Source: Aquimarina agarilytica ZC1
GTDB taxonomy: Bacteria; Bacteroidota; Bacteroidia; Flavobacteriales; Flavobacteriaceae
Assembly: GCF_000255455.1 (NCBI RefSeq)
Contig: NZ_JH621279.1
Span: forward strand, 1-38,361
Length of the DNA: 38,361 nt
Reading direction: 5' to 3'
In this document: one piece after another, positions 1 through 8,021 of the stretch
Layout of the letters: every line of letters begins with the position of its first letter
Numbering within the stretch: the stretch's first letter is position 1
Position numbers and translations under genes: made by a program
Notes under the pieces: model-generated
Told to the model about the DNA's origin: nothing
What the model saw: only the letters and a program-made list of their open reading frames with translations
Database searches by the model: none

Positions 1-30
1 CTTGAAGAACTATTACCTGGATATCAGTAA
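1..30 (+). CDS. C-terminal end of an unidentified gene (partial)
   Basis: Frame 1 reads LEELLPGYQ and then TAA at 28-30, which looks like a natural protein tail running in from outside the window. Only nine residues are visible, so no family can be named. A weak hairpin about 90 bp downstream could be its terminator. It could equally be a chance open frame; the case rests on amino-acid composition and on the absence of any competing reading. Confidence 0.4.
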   Translation, partial: LEELLPGYQ

Positions 31-114
31 AAATCTAAAACGTAGTTGCTCGGACGGATACCTGTAAATCGTATTTTTTCTTTTACTATTTCATATCACT
101 GAAAAAAGAATATG

Positions 115-141
115 ACGACCTCGTTAGGGGTTTTCTTTTTA
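115..141 (+). terminator. possible weak terminator of the upstream gene
   Basis: ACCTC (118-122) can pair with GGGGT (127-131), with one G-U pair, across a GTTA loop. The run TTTCTTTTT follows. The stem is only 5 bp, so this is tentative, but it is the only GC-rich structure in the first 540 bases and it lies downstream of the partial gene ending at 30. Confidence 0.3.
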
Positions 142-540
142 TCTTATAATAGAAAGAAAAAGCACAGTTTAGTATGGGAATTTCAATGTTAAACAATAAA
201 AAAAATGTTGATTGAAATTACACAAATTACTATTTCTAGAATATTGTGCACTATTTATTTTTTAATTAAAATTTAACAAATAACATTTATTTTATTTAAA
301 ATCAGACATTTATAAAAAATAAAAATAATTTATGTTAAAAAAAATATAAATATAAAATTGAATAGTAAACAATTAAAAAAATGAATAGTATTCAATATTT
401 AACATGTAAAATTATCTATCATTTAAATTAACATTGTTTTTAATATCAATTAAACAAATAACATTTTTTTGATAAAACACCTGTAATTATAAGCCGTTAG
501 TAAGTCTAATTAATCATCATTTATTAATAATTAAAAAATT
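142..540. other. AT-rich non-coding stretch upstream of the barrel protein
   Basis: No convincing gene is seen on either strand. The stretch is made almost entirely of A and T, with short homopolymer runs. It holds a 14-nt direct repeat, AACAAATAACATTT, at 275-288 and 453-466. It probably carries the promoter of the gene at 541, but no clear TTG-N17-TAnnTTTG pair stands out. Confidence 0.5.
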
Positions 541-1473
541 ATGACTCTAACACTCAAAACACTCAAACGCTCAACAGCACTAGCCGCATTAGGCTTGTGT
601 TCTTTTAAAGGGTTTTCACAAATTTTAACTAGTGGATTTTATCCAGATCAAGGTAAATTAACCATTGCAACAAGTTATACATATAAGCAGTCTGATGATT
701 TTTGGGCTGGAAGTAATAAGCGTCCAGGTAACCCAGCTGGCTTAGGAGAAATTACATCTGATATTTTTAACTTATATGCTGAATATGGTATTACTGATAA
801 AATATCTATTGATGTAAATATCCCTTACATAAAAAATACAAGTGGAACAGGTCAAAAAGATCCTGTCCTTGATGATAATGAAATATCTGGGGTGCAAGAT
901 TTGAATATTTTTGCTAAGTTTAAAATTTTTGAAAAAAGTGGTGATGGTTTTGGGCGATTTAATTTAGGATTTGCAACAGGAATTGGATTACCACTTAGTG
1001 ATTACGAAGGAGAAGGTGTTTTATCTATCGGTAATGAAGCTACTTCATATAATTTTGATTTTATTGCTCAATATGAATTGCCTATGAATTTATTTATTGA
1101 ATTGCAAGGAGGATCTAGTGTACGTGATAGTGATGAATTTAATATACCTTCTACACTTTCGTATGGTGCTAAAATTGGGTATTTTCATAAATACTTTTAT
1201 GTGCATGCCGAATTAGATTTTCAAGATTCAGTTGACGGGTTAGATATTGGAACACCCGAATTTATGGCCGCTGGAGGTCCTGCCATTTTACCAGAAACTG
1301 AAGTGGATTTTACTTCTTTAGGTTTTTCCGCTTACGTTCCTATTTACAAAGATCACTGGGGGGTTTCTGCTGGTTATACCACAACTTTAGATGGGCGAAA
1401 TTTTAGTAATGAATCCTCATTTTCTTTTGGTGTAATTTATCAAAACTTATTTCATAAGAAAACTGAAGAATAA
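541..1473 (+). CDS. putative outer-membrane beta-barrel / transporter-like protein
   Basis: The 310-residue protein opens with a Lys/Arg-containing signal peptide (about residues 1-27, cleavage near GFSQ). The rest alternates short amphipathic stretches rich in Phe, Tyr and Gly, such as NLYAEYGITDKISIDVNIPY, the usual look of transmembrane beta strands joined by Gly/Asp turns. It ends in a strand ending GVIYQNLF plus a short charged tail. This resembles the 'transporter / MetA-pathway phenol degradation-like' barrels of Proteobacteria and Bacteroidota; that assignment is inference and no substrate can be read from the sequence. It is a single-gene unit: AT-rich DNA lies upstream and a strong terminator 25 bp downstream. 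Confidence 0.7.
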   Translation: MTLTLKTLKRSTALAALGLCSFKGFSQILTSGFYPDQGKLTIATSYTYKQSDDFWAGSNKRPGNPAGLGEITSDIFNLYAEYGITDKISIDVNIPYIKNTSGTGQKDPVLDDNEISGVQDLNIFAKFKIFEKSGDGFGRFNLGFATGIGLPLSDYEGEGVLSIGNEATSYNFDFIAQYELPMNLFIELQGGSSVRDSDEFNIPSTLSYGAKIGYFHKYFYVHAELDFQDSVDGLDIGTPEFMAAGGPAILPETEVDFTSLGFSAYVPIYKDHWGVSAGYTTTLDGRNFSNESSFSFGVIYQNLFHKKTEE

Positions 1474-1497
1474 CAAACAATTTATTTTATTTTTTCC

Positions 1498-1536
1498 AAA
1501 AACCATGGTTTGTTTATTCAAATCATGGTTTTTTTT
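1498..1536 (+). terminator. intrinsic terminator after the barrel gene
   Basis: AAAAACCATG (1498-1507) pairs with CATGGTTTTT (1524-1533). A G-U pair and an inner TTTG/CAAA stem extend it to about 15 bp around a TTTATT loop, and T residues follow to 1536. It lies 25 bp after the stop codon at 1473. Confidence 0.8.
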
Positions 1537-1894
1537 AATTCCACTTATTTCTAGGAATCTTAACTCAACATAAAACCCTTTTTAGAAAGACCTTTCAAAA
1601 ACTTCCGCTAAGCTTGTACTAATACGATTTACTAACAAAAATTTCGCATATCTGCTGTTTCTTTTTCACTATTCTGGCGTTAAAAAAAGCAATCATAATT
1701 TAGGCTATGCTTTTTCCTGCAAGCATCAACTGGCTCATCACTATAGTGCTGCCCTGCCTTAGACTAACAAAAAATAATTCAGCATATTTATACGAAATTA
1801 TTATCAGCAAATCGTATAACATTATTTGTTTGATGACTTATCGCAATAATCTCAATGGGTAAATGTTATTAAAAACGGAATAAAAAGGAAAGCC
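1537..1894. other. intergenic region without a recognisable gene
   Basis: No open frame with a plausible protein was found between the terminator near 1536 and the hopJ-like promoter near 1895. The stretch is slightly less AT-rich than 142-540. Short runs such as 1680-1750 look more mixed in composition and could be decayed coding DNA, but I can assign nothing. Confidence 0.4.
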
Positions 1895-1922
1895 TTATAA
1901 ATAAACTAAAAACGTAAATTTG
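1895..1922 (+). promoter_or_regulatory. Bacteroidota-type promoter for the hopJ-like gene
   Basis: TTA (1895-1897), a 17-nt spacer and TAAATTTG (1915-1922) match the flavobacterial TTG-N17-TAnnTTTG consensus, with one mismatch in the -33 box. Transcription would start near 1929, giving a leader of about 20 nt before the ATG at 1949. Confidence 0.6.
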
Positions 1923-1948
1923 CTAAAAAATATATTACATAGACAAAT

Positions 1949-2293
1949 ATGAAATTGACAGATTTTTTAAACAAACTTAGACAAACACCTAGTACTATCG
2001 CTTTCGCAGAAACTATGGAAGTTATCGAAGCAAATTATAATTTTACAGAAACAGCCTTTAAAAACGGGGATACTTATAATGAAGCAGGACAAAATTCTGG
2101 ATCATGTAAACTATTTGCTTTTGCGCAAATAAATGAACTTTCAAAAGAAGATACATTAGCTTGTTTTGGCGAATATTACCGAAAAGATGTATTGGAAAAT
2201 CCAACAGGGAATGACCATACTAATATTCGTAATTTTATCAAATTTTCATGGACAGGTATTGAGTTTAATGGTCAAGCTTTAATTCAAAAATAA
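1949..2293 (+). CDS. HopJ-type family protein
   Basis: A 114-residue soluble protein that fits the HopJ family along its full length. Recognisable blocks are the N-terminal helix FLNKLRQTPSTIAFAETM, the segment NYNFTETAFKNGD, the GSCKLFAFA motif, CFGEYYRKDVLENPTGNDH and the closing IRNFIKFSWTGIEF. The family is named after a Pseudomonas type III effector, but the gene is common in free-living marine bacteria with no type III system, so an effector role here is unlikely and the function is unknown. It has its own promoter at 1895-1922. The mutS2 start lies 52 bp downstream with no terminator between, so read-through into mutS2 is possible. Confidence 0.85.
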   Translation: MKLTDFLNKLRQTPSTIAFAETMEVIEANYNFTETAFKNGDTYNEAGQNSGSCKLFAFAQINELSKEDTLACFGEYYRKDVLENPTGNDHTNIRNFIKFSWTGIEFNGQALIQK

Positions 2294-2345
2294 TTTTTTA
2301 TAATACCATTATCATTTAGCGCTGCAGTAAGAAGCTACAATTTTT

Positions 2346-4517
2346 ATGATTAAAATTTCTAAAAAAACACTTCAAGATCTTGAATTTGAAACAGTCTTGA
2401 TGCATATTTCGGAGCTTTGTACTACCGAAAAGGGTAAAATAGAGGCATTAACTATTGTGCCGTACACTACAGAGGAAGTACTGCTTTATGAATTGGCAAA
2501 GGTTAATGAATACAAATCCTCATACTTACAAGATGCACGTATCCCCAACCATGGTTATGATTTGGTGGATAACGAACTTAAATTACTGGGTATTGAAAAT
2601 ACATTTATTGAAGCCTTAGGTTTAAAAAAAATTGTATCCCTAAACCTGACTGTAAATGACCTGCTAGTTTTTTTTAAAAAGAAACATGAATTATACCCTA
2701 ACCTAGCTCATTTTGCAAGCGAAATTACATTTACACTTGATTTAATTCAAAACATTGAAGCTGTAATAGATCGTTATGGGGAGGTTAAAAATACGGCTTC
2801 GCATGAATTAACACGAATTAGAAAAGGTGTCACCAATATCCAATCACAACTAAACGGGAGTTTTGGACGCGATTTATCACGTTATAATGCTCAGGGCTAT
2901 TTGGATGAAATTAGAGAAACTGTTGTTGATAACCGCAGGGTTTTAGCAGTAAAAGCTATGCATCGCCGTAAAGTAAAAGGGGCTATCATGGGGAGCTCTA
3001 AAACCGGAAGTATTGTATATATTGAACCTGAAGCTACGCGTACTTTTAATAATGAGTTAAGTAATTTATTTTATGAAGAGCGTGAAGAGGTGATTCGTAT
3101 TTTAAAGGAATTAACAAATCATATCCGTCCTTACAGCGAAATTATTGATTCTTTTCAAACCTATTTAAGTGCTATTGATATGATTTCGGCAAAAACTAAA
3201 TATGCCGAATCCATGAATGCTATTCTCCCAAAAATTAACAGTGAACGTGATTTGTATTTAAGGGATGCCTATCACCCCCTGCTGTATTTAAATAACACCT
3301 CAAAAAAAGAAAAAACCTATCCTCAAACTATAGGTCTTGCTCAAAATAGTCGAATAATTGTTATTTCTGGACCCAATGCGGGTGGAAAAAGTATCACACT
3401 AAAAACTATTGGATTACTTCAGCTTATGCTTCAAAGTGCTATGTTGATACCCGTACACGAATACAGTCGTGTGTGTTTATTTGATACCATTTTAACAGAT
3501 ATTGGCGATAATCAATCTATAGAAAATCACTTAAGTACCTACAGTTATCGATTAAAAAACATGAATTACTTCTTACGGAAGTGTAACAATAAAACCCTGT
3601 TTTTAATTGATGAATTTGGTACAGGTTCCGATCCCGAATTGGGAGGTGCTTTGGCTGAAGCTTTTCTAGAAGTTTTTTATGAAAGAGAGGCTTTTGGAAT
3701 CATCACAACGCATTACGCTAACTTAAAAATGCTAGCTAATGAATTACCCGCTATAACCAACGCCAATATGATGTTTGATGCCCATAGCTTAAAGCCTTTA
3801 TTTAAGTTAAACTTAGGCGAAGCTGGAAGCTCTTTTACCTTTGAAGTTGCTCAAAAAAATGGAATTCCATATAGCTTAATTAACAAGGCTAAAAAGAAAG
3901 TAGAACGAGGTAAAATTAGGTTTGACAAAAGCATTGCCGACCTTCAAAAAGAGCGTTCAAAATTAGAAAAAACACGTACTAATTTAACGAAACACGCCAA
4001 TAAAGCTGAAGATGAAAGAGAACGTTTAGAAAAAATAAATGAGCGTGTCCAAAAAAAATTGGAAGGTTTCCAAGAGCTTTATGACAGTAATCAGCGTTTA
4101 ATTTATTTGGGAAACAAAGTAAAAGAACTTAGCGATACGTATTACAGGACAAAAAAGAAACGTCCTATGATTGACGAGTTTTTGAAAATTATTGAAGTTG
4201 AAAACTCTAAAATAAAAAAGCAATCACTTAAACAACGTAAAGCCGAAGCTGCCAAAAAGAAACAAATTGAAAATGAAGCCCAACAAAAAGTAGCTAAAAT
4301 TAGAGTTGAAAAACAAAAAATAAAGGAACAAGAAAAAGCTAAGCCTGAAAAACCAAAATTGCTACCTAAAATAAATGATAGAGTACGATTACTAGACGGA
4401 AAAGCTGTAGGAACCATTGATTCTATTGAAAAAGGCAAAGCAATTGTCAATTACGGCCTATTCACAACAAATGTAAGTTTAGACCAACTAGAACTGGTAG
4501 AAAGGGTTAAGAAATAG
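2346..4517 (+). CDS. mutS2: MutS2-family DNA-binding ATPase lacking a C-terminal Smr domain
   Basis: Member of the MutS2 branch of MutS ATPases, which bind branched DNA and, in other bacteria, rescue collided ribosomes. The 723 residues run: N-terminal MutS core/lever region (about 1-300); ATPase domain with Walker A GPNAGGKS (about 342-349) and Walker B LFLIDEFGTGSDPE (about 418-431), then a conserved TTHYANLK; a long Lys/Glu-rich coiled coil (about 520-660); and a C-terminal KOW-like segment beginning LLPKINDRVRLLDGKAVGTI. Full-length MutS2 normally ends in an Smr nuclease domain of about 80 residues; here the protein stops right after the KOW-like part. The stop codon TAG (4515-4517) is the first of three TAGATTT heptads belonging to the repeat that follows. 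Confidence 0.93.
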   Translation: MIKISKKTLQDLEFETVLMHISELCTTEKGKIEALTIVPYTTEEVLLYELAKVNEYKSSYLQDARIPNHGYDLVDNELKLLGIENTFIEALGLKKIVSLNLTVNDLLVFFKKKHELYPNLAHFASEITFTLDLIQNIEAVIDRYGEVKNTASHELTRIRKGVTNIQSQLNGSFGRDLSRYNAQGYLDEIRETVVDNRRVLAVKAMHRRKVKGAIMGSSKTGSIVYIEPEATRTFNNELSNLFYEEREEVIRILKELTNHIRPYSEIIDSFQTYLSAIDMISAKTKYAESMNAILPKINSERDLYLRDAYHPLLYLNNTSKKEKTYPQTIGLAQNSRIIVISGPNAGGKSITLKTIGLLQLMLQSAMLIPVHEYSRVCLFDTILTDIGDNQSIENHLSTYSYRLKNMNYFLRKCNNKTLFLIDEFGTGSDPELGGALAEAFLEVFYEREAFGIITTHYANLKMLANELPAITNANMMFDAHSLKPLFKLNLGEAGSSFTFEVAQKNGIPYSLINKAKKKVERGKIRFDKSIADLQKERSKLEKTRTNLTKHANKAEDERERLEKINERVQKKLEGFQELYDSNQRLIYLGNKVKELSDTYYRTKKKRPMIDEFLKIIEVENSKIKKQSLKQRKAEAAKKKQIENEAQQKVAKIRVEKQKIKEQEKAKPEKPKLLPKINDRVRLLDGKAVGTIDSIEKGKAIVNYGLFTTNVSLDQLELVERVKK

Positions 4518-4606
4518 ATTTTAGATTTTAGATTTTTTTTTGAATTCTTCAAAAAAAATCTATCAACTGACAACTCATAACTGACAACTGACAACTAACA
4601 ACTCAA
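4515..4606 (+). repeat. composite intergenic repeat, copy 1 (heptads + palindrome + heptads)
   Basis: Three TAGATTT heptads (4515-4535) overlap the mutS2 stop. Then comes an inverted repeat with 13-14-nt arms, 4531-4544 against 4548-4560, centred on GAATTC with a 3-nt TTC loop and one unpaired T. Six 7-nt units of the AACTGAC type follow (4565-4606: AACTGAC, AACTCAT, AACTGAC, AACTGAC, AACTAAC, AACTCAA). The rdgB start codon is 14 bp further on. The same order of parts recurs at 21456-21550. The A/T stem could work as a weak terminator after mutS2, but that does not explain the heptads. Confidence 0.75.
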
Positions 4607-4619
4607 AAGAACAACCAAA

Positions 4620-5192
4620 ATGAAAATAGTATTTGCCACCAATAATCAAAATAAGGTAAGAGAGGTTCAAGCACTCCTACCCGACACTATAGAACTATTA
4701 AGTTTAAAAGATCTTAAGTGCTTTGAGGATATTCCTGAAACTTCGGCTACTATTGAAGGTAATGCCATTCAAAAAGCCCAATATGTTTATGATAATTATG
4801 GTTATTCGTGCTTTGCCGATGATACTGGTTTGGAAGTTGAAGCATTAAATGGAGAACCTGGTATTTACTCTGCACGTTATGCAGGTCCTGAAAAAGATGC
4901 TGAAAAAAATATGCAGAAGCTTTTAAGCAATTTAGCAACTAAAAACAACCGAAATGCGCACTTTAAAACGGTAATTGCTTTAGTGGGTTTTAGTCCAGAG
5001 TTACTTACTTTTGAAGGCATTTGCAAAGGAGAAATCACTACCGAAAAATTAGGAGATCAAGGATTTGGCTATGATCCTATTTTTATGCCAAAAGGTTATC
5101 AAACTACTTTTGCTCAAATGCCATTAGCTGAAAAAAATAAAATTGGACATCGTGGCAAAGCGGTTCAAAAGCTTATTTCTTTTTTTAAATAG
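4620..5192 (+). CDS. rdgB: non-canonical purine NTP pyrophosphatase, RdgB/HAM1 family
   Basis: Hydrolyses dITP, ITP and XTP to the monophosphates and pyrophosphate, keeping deaminated purines out of nucleic acids. At 190 residues it is the usual family length. It has the N-terminal substrate-binding motif [12 protein letters not shown] (about 6-17), the metal-site block [21 protein letters not shown] (about 65-85), [12 protein letters not shown] and the closing [14 protein letters not shown]. The ATG at 4620 fits because the first beta strand MKIVFATNN starts at once, as in homologues. It follows mutS2 on the same strand and is separated from it only by the composite repeat, which therefore forms most of its leader. 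Confidence 0.96.
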   Translation: MKIVFATNNQNKVREVQALLPDTIELLSLKDLKCFEDIPETSATIEGNAIQKAQYVYDNYGYSCFADDTGLEVEALNGEPGIYSARYAGPEKDAEKNMQKLLSNLATKNNRNAHFKTVIALVGFSPELLTFEGICKGEITTEKLGDQGFGYDPIFMPKGYQTTFAQMPLAEKNKIGHRGKAVQKLISFFK

Positions 5193-5329
5193 CCGCATAC
5201 TCAGGGTTTAAACAAGAACCTAGGTTTGATTCACATAAAATTAACTCATAGAGTTTACTTTTTTTCACTTTCTAAGGTGGGGTTTTATATAGTTAAGCTG
5301 TTATTATAAAAACTTAAAGCCAATTGAAA

Positions 5330-7852
5330 ATGAAAATTTTTATTTTATTCTTATTAATTACATCAAATATTTTTTCTCAATCCCAAGCATTTATTACTAC
5401 ATGGGATACCGGTACCGAAAAAAATATCATCATTCCTACGACTGGATCGGGATACAATTACACTGTTGACTGGGGTGATGGTACTATTGAAACGAATATA
5501 CCAGGTACTATTGAGCATAACTATGATGTTCCAGGTTTGTATACCGTTAAAATTACAGGAGACTTCCCTCAAATATTTTTTAATAGTAGTTTAACAAGAC
5601 TAGGCGGCAACCTTGGTAATGCTTTAAAAATTAGAAGTATTGAACAATGGGGCAGCATTGAATGGCGCTCCATGAAAAATGCTTTTTCGGGGTGTGTCTC
5701 ATTAAAATCAATAAATGCAACCGATGCCCCTAACCTTTCCAAAGTTACAGACATGTCCGAAATGTTTGCGGATAATTATTTACTTAATGCCACTATTGGG
5801 CATTGGGATGTGAGTAATGTAACTAATATGAGAGGTCTTTTTAGAGAGGCAAGGAAATTTAATAATGATTTAAATAACTGGAATGTTAGTAAAGTGACTG
5901 ACATGAAAAATCTTTTCAAAAAAGCATTATCATTTAACGGAAATTTAAGTAAATGGAATGTTCAAAGTGTGAAAGATATGTCAAATATGTTTGAACTTGC
6001 CGTTAACTTTAATCAGGATATTTCTGAATGGGATGTAGCTAATGTTACTACTATGAAAAATATGTTTTACAGGGCTGATGTTTTTAATCAAAGCATAGGG
6101 AATTGGAATGTAAGCAATGTAACAACCATGGAAAATATGTTTCACCTGGCTTCTTCTTTCAATAAAAATATAAGCGATTGGAATGTAAGCAATGTGACTA
6201 CTATGCAAAGCATGTTTTTCAATGCTATTCATTTTGATCAAAATATAGGTAGTTGGGACATAAGTAATGTTATTAATATGAGTAATATGTTAGATTTTAC
6301 AAACATATCCATCGCTAATTATGATACTATTTTAAAAGGCTGGTCTACATCTGCTAAGTCAAATAGAATAAATTTGGGAGCAACAGGCTTAATTTATTGT
6401 GATGCTAAAAGTGCCCGTAATACACTTATAAACACTCATAATTGGACTATTTTAAATGATGTAAACGATTGTAATCAAAGTTCATTTATCACTATTTGGC
6501 AAACTAATCGTTTAGGAAAAAGCAATGACAATCAAATTACAATACCTACCATAGGTGATGGCTACAATTACACGGTTAATTGGGGAGATGGAAAATCTGA
6601 TACTGCAGTAACCGGAGATATTACCCATACCTATGATCAAGCTGGTATTTATAGTATTCAAATCACTGGAGATTTCCCTAGAATTAACTTTAATAATTTT
6701 GATAATTTTACTTTTGAAGAAAAGGATAATCATAAACTACTTGTAATAAGACAATGGGGTAAAAATCCATGGATATCATTCAAAAATGCATTTGATGGGT
6801 GTAAAAATTTAAATATTACTGCCGATGATAGTCCTAATTTATCCAGTGTTAAAAGCACAGTAAGAATGTTATCAGGTACTAGATTAAGTAGAGCAGATAA
6901 TATAGAATCATGGAATGTAACAAACATTACTGAAATGAATTACATGTTCGAAAAAAGCACATTTAATCATGATATTAGCATGTGGGATGTTAGTAATGTA
7001 ACGAATATGGAGGGAATGTTTTTTAGATCTTCCTTTAATCAAAATATTGGAAATTGGGATATACAAAACGTAAAAGATTTATCATTTATGTTTACTAGCT
7101 CTACTTTCAATCAGGACATTAGTAAGTGGGACACTAGTAATGTTACAAATATTACTAATTTGTTCTATAACAATGCTCATTTTAATCAAGATATTAGCAA
7201 GTGGGATATAAATAATATAAAATCCATGGAGGGAGTTTTTGGTTTCGCAACTTCATTTAATCAAAATATTGGTCTATGGGATGTGAGTAATGTTACTAGC
7301 TTAAGTGGAATTTTTAAAGGGGCTACATCCTTTGATCAAGATTTGAGTAGCTGGGATATTCGAAATGTGGGGCTTTTAGTAGGAGTATTTGATGACTCAG
7401 GACTGTCAACTACCAATTATGACAAAGTTTTAAAAGCTTGGGCGGAACTTGTTGATAAAGGCCTTCCCGATAACCTTTATATTAGCGCTAGAGGACTTAC
7501 ATACTGTACAGCAGAAGCAGCAAGACAAAAATTAATAAATCATGGCTTCAAAATTGAAGGCGATACCAACGATTGTAGTACGCTAAGTATATTAGATCCT
7601 ATTTTTAAAGAAAAAAAGCCCATCAAATTATACCCTATTCCTACCACAAAAGAATTATTTGTGGACACAAGTATACTCACTACAAATACAAGCTATCAAA
7701 TTATGAGTATTTCTGGAAAAAATGTGATGTCTGGAAAATTATCTAAAGCTAATAATTCGATAAATGTTACTTCTATAGATACAGGAATATATTTTTTACA
7801 ACTACAAACAAGTAGTAATTTTTATGCCCCTATCAAGTTTATAAAACAATAA
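5330..7852 (+). CDS. BspA-like DUF285 repeat surface protein, two tandem modules, T9SS sorting domain
   Basis: A secreted protein of 840 residues. I prefer the ATG at 5330 to a TTG two codons earlier, because it gives the signal peptide MKIFILFLLITSNIFSQ. Two homologous modules follow, about residues 18-382 and 385-748. Each starts with a PKD-like strand pair ending in GYNYTVxWGDG, continues with seven 25-residue DUF285 repeats of the type FNQDISxWDVSNVTxMxxMF, and ends with a segment containing NYDxxLKxW, a single YC and a terminal NDC. The tail (about 764-840: IKLYPIPTTKEL to the C-terminal FIKQ) is a type A sorting domain for type IX secretion and cell-surface attachment. The family is linked to adhesion, but the partner here is unknown. 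A perfect hairpin follows the stop. Confidence 0.88.
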   Translation: MKIFILFLLITSNIFSQSQAFITTWDTGTEKNIIIPTTGSGYNYTVDWGDGTIETNIPGTIEHNYDVPGLYTVKITGDFPQIFFNSSLTRLGGNLGNALKIRSIEQWGSIEWRSMKNAFSGCVSLKSINATDAPNLSKVTDMSEMFADNYLLNATIGHWDVSNVTNMRGLFREARKFNNDLNNWNVSKVTDMKNLFKKALSFNGNLSKWNVQSVKDMSNMFELAVNFNQDISEWDVANVTTMKNMFYRADVFNQSIGNWNVSNVTTMENMFHLASSFNKNISDWNVSNVTTMQSMFFNAIHFDQNIGSWDISNVINMSNMLDFTNISIANYDTILKGWSTSAKSNRINLGATGLIYCDAKSARNTLINTHNWTILNDVNDCNQSSFITIWQTNRLGKSNDNQITIPTIGDGYNYTVNWGDGKSDTAVTGDITHTYDQAGIYSIQITGDFPRINFNNFDNFTFEEKDNHKLLVIRQWGKNPWISFKNAFDGCKNLNITADDSPNLSSVKSTVRMLSGTRLSRADNIESWNVTNITEMNYMFEKSTFNHDISMWDVSNVTNMEGMFFRSSFNQNIGNWDIQNVKDLSFMFTSSTFNQDISKWDTSNVTNITNLFYNNAHFNQDISKWDINNIKSMEGVFGFATSFNQNIGLWDVSNVTSLSGIFKGATSFDQDLSSWDIRNVGLLVGVFDDSGLSTTNYDKVLKAWAELVDKGLPDNLYISARGLTYCTAEAARQKLINHGFKIEGDTNDCSTLSILDPIFKEKKPIKLYPIPTTKELFVDTSILTTNTSYQIMSISGKNVMSGKLSKANNSINVTSIDTGIYFLQLQTSSNFYAPIKFIKQ

Positions 7853-7860
7853 TATCAACA

Positions 7861-7912
7861 AGGCGTATGCGCTTAATTTGGTCAAAAATTAAGCGCATAC
7901 GCCTATTATTTT
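7861..7912. terminator. strong hairpin terminator between convergent genes
   Basis: A perfect 19-bp inverted repeat, AGGCGTATGCGCTTAATTT at 7861-7879 and its complement at 7886-7904, with a 6-nt GGTCAA loop and ATTATTTT after it. It begins 8 bp after the DUF285 stop codon. The T-rich tail supports termination of the plus-strand gene; whether it also serves the converging protease gene is unclear. Confidence 0.85.
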
Positions 7913-8021
7913 ACATGTATTCAATTCAAGAAAGAAGATTTTAATTCGGATAAAATTATACTCAACTCGCATTATAATATTATTCGCTTTTATTTGAATG
8001 ACACATTAAGAAAATATCAAT

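Noticed and set aside
31..120. tRNA or small structured RNA near the start of the window
   Set aside because: I could not form an acceptor stem or a T-arm, and no GTTCRANYC-like box is present.
1949..2293. Type III secretion effector
   Set aside because: HopJ is only a family name; no type III secretion genes are present and the family is common in non-pathogenic marine bacteria.
4142..4450. 102-codon open frame on the minus strand
   Set aside because: It lies antisense to the Lys/Glu-rich coiled coil of mutS2; its Phe/Ser-rich translation is the complement of those codons and has no family features.
4565..4606. Possible CRISPR or microsatellite array
   Set aside because: Units are 7 nt with no spacers and no cas genes nearby; I treat it as part of the composite intergenic repeat.
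5981..6241. 86-codon open frame on the minus strand with internal repeats
   Set aside because: Its HIFHxxxIAYIP repeats simply mirror the 25-residue DUF285 repeats on the other strand.
5760..6300. Possible DNA-level tandem repeat or CRISPR-like array
   Set aside because: The 75-bp periodicity is explained by 25-residue protein repeats; the frame is open throughout and the nucleotide sequence has diverged.
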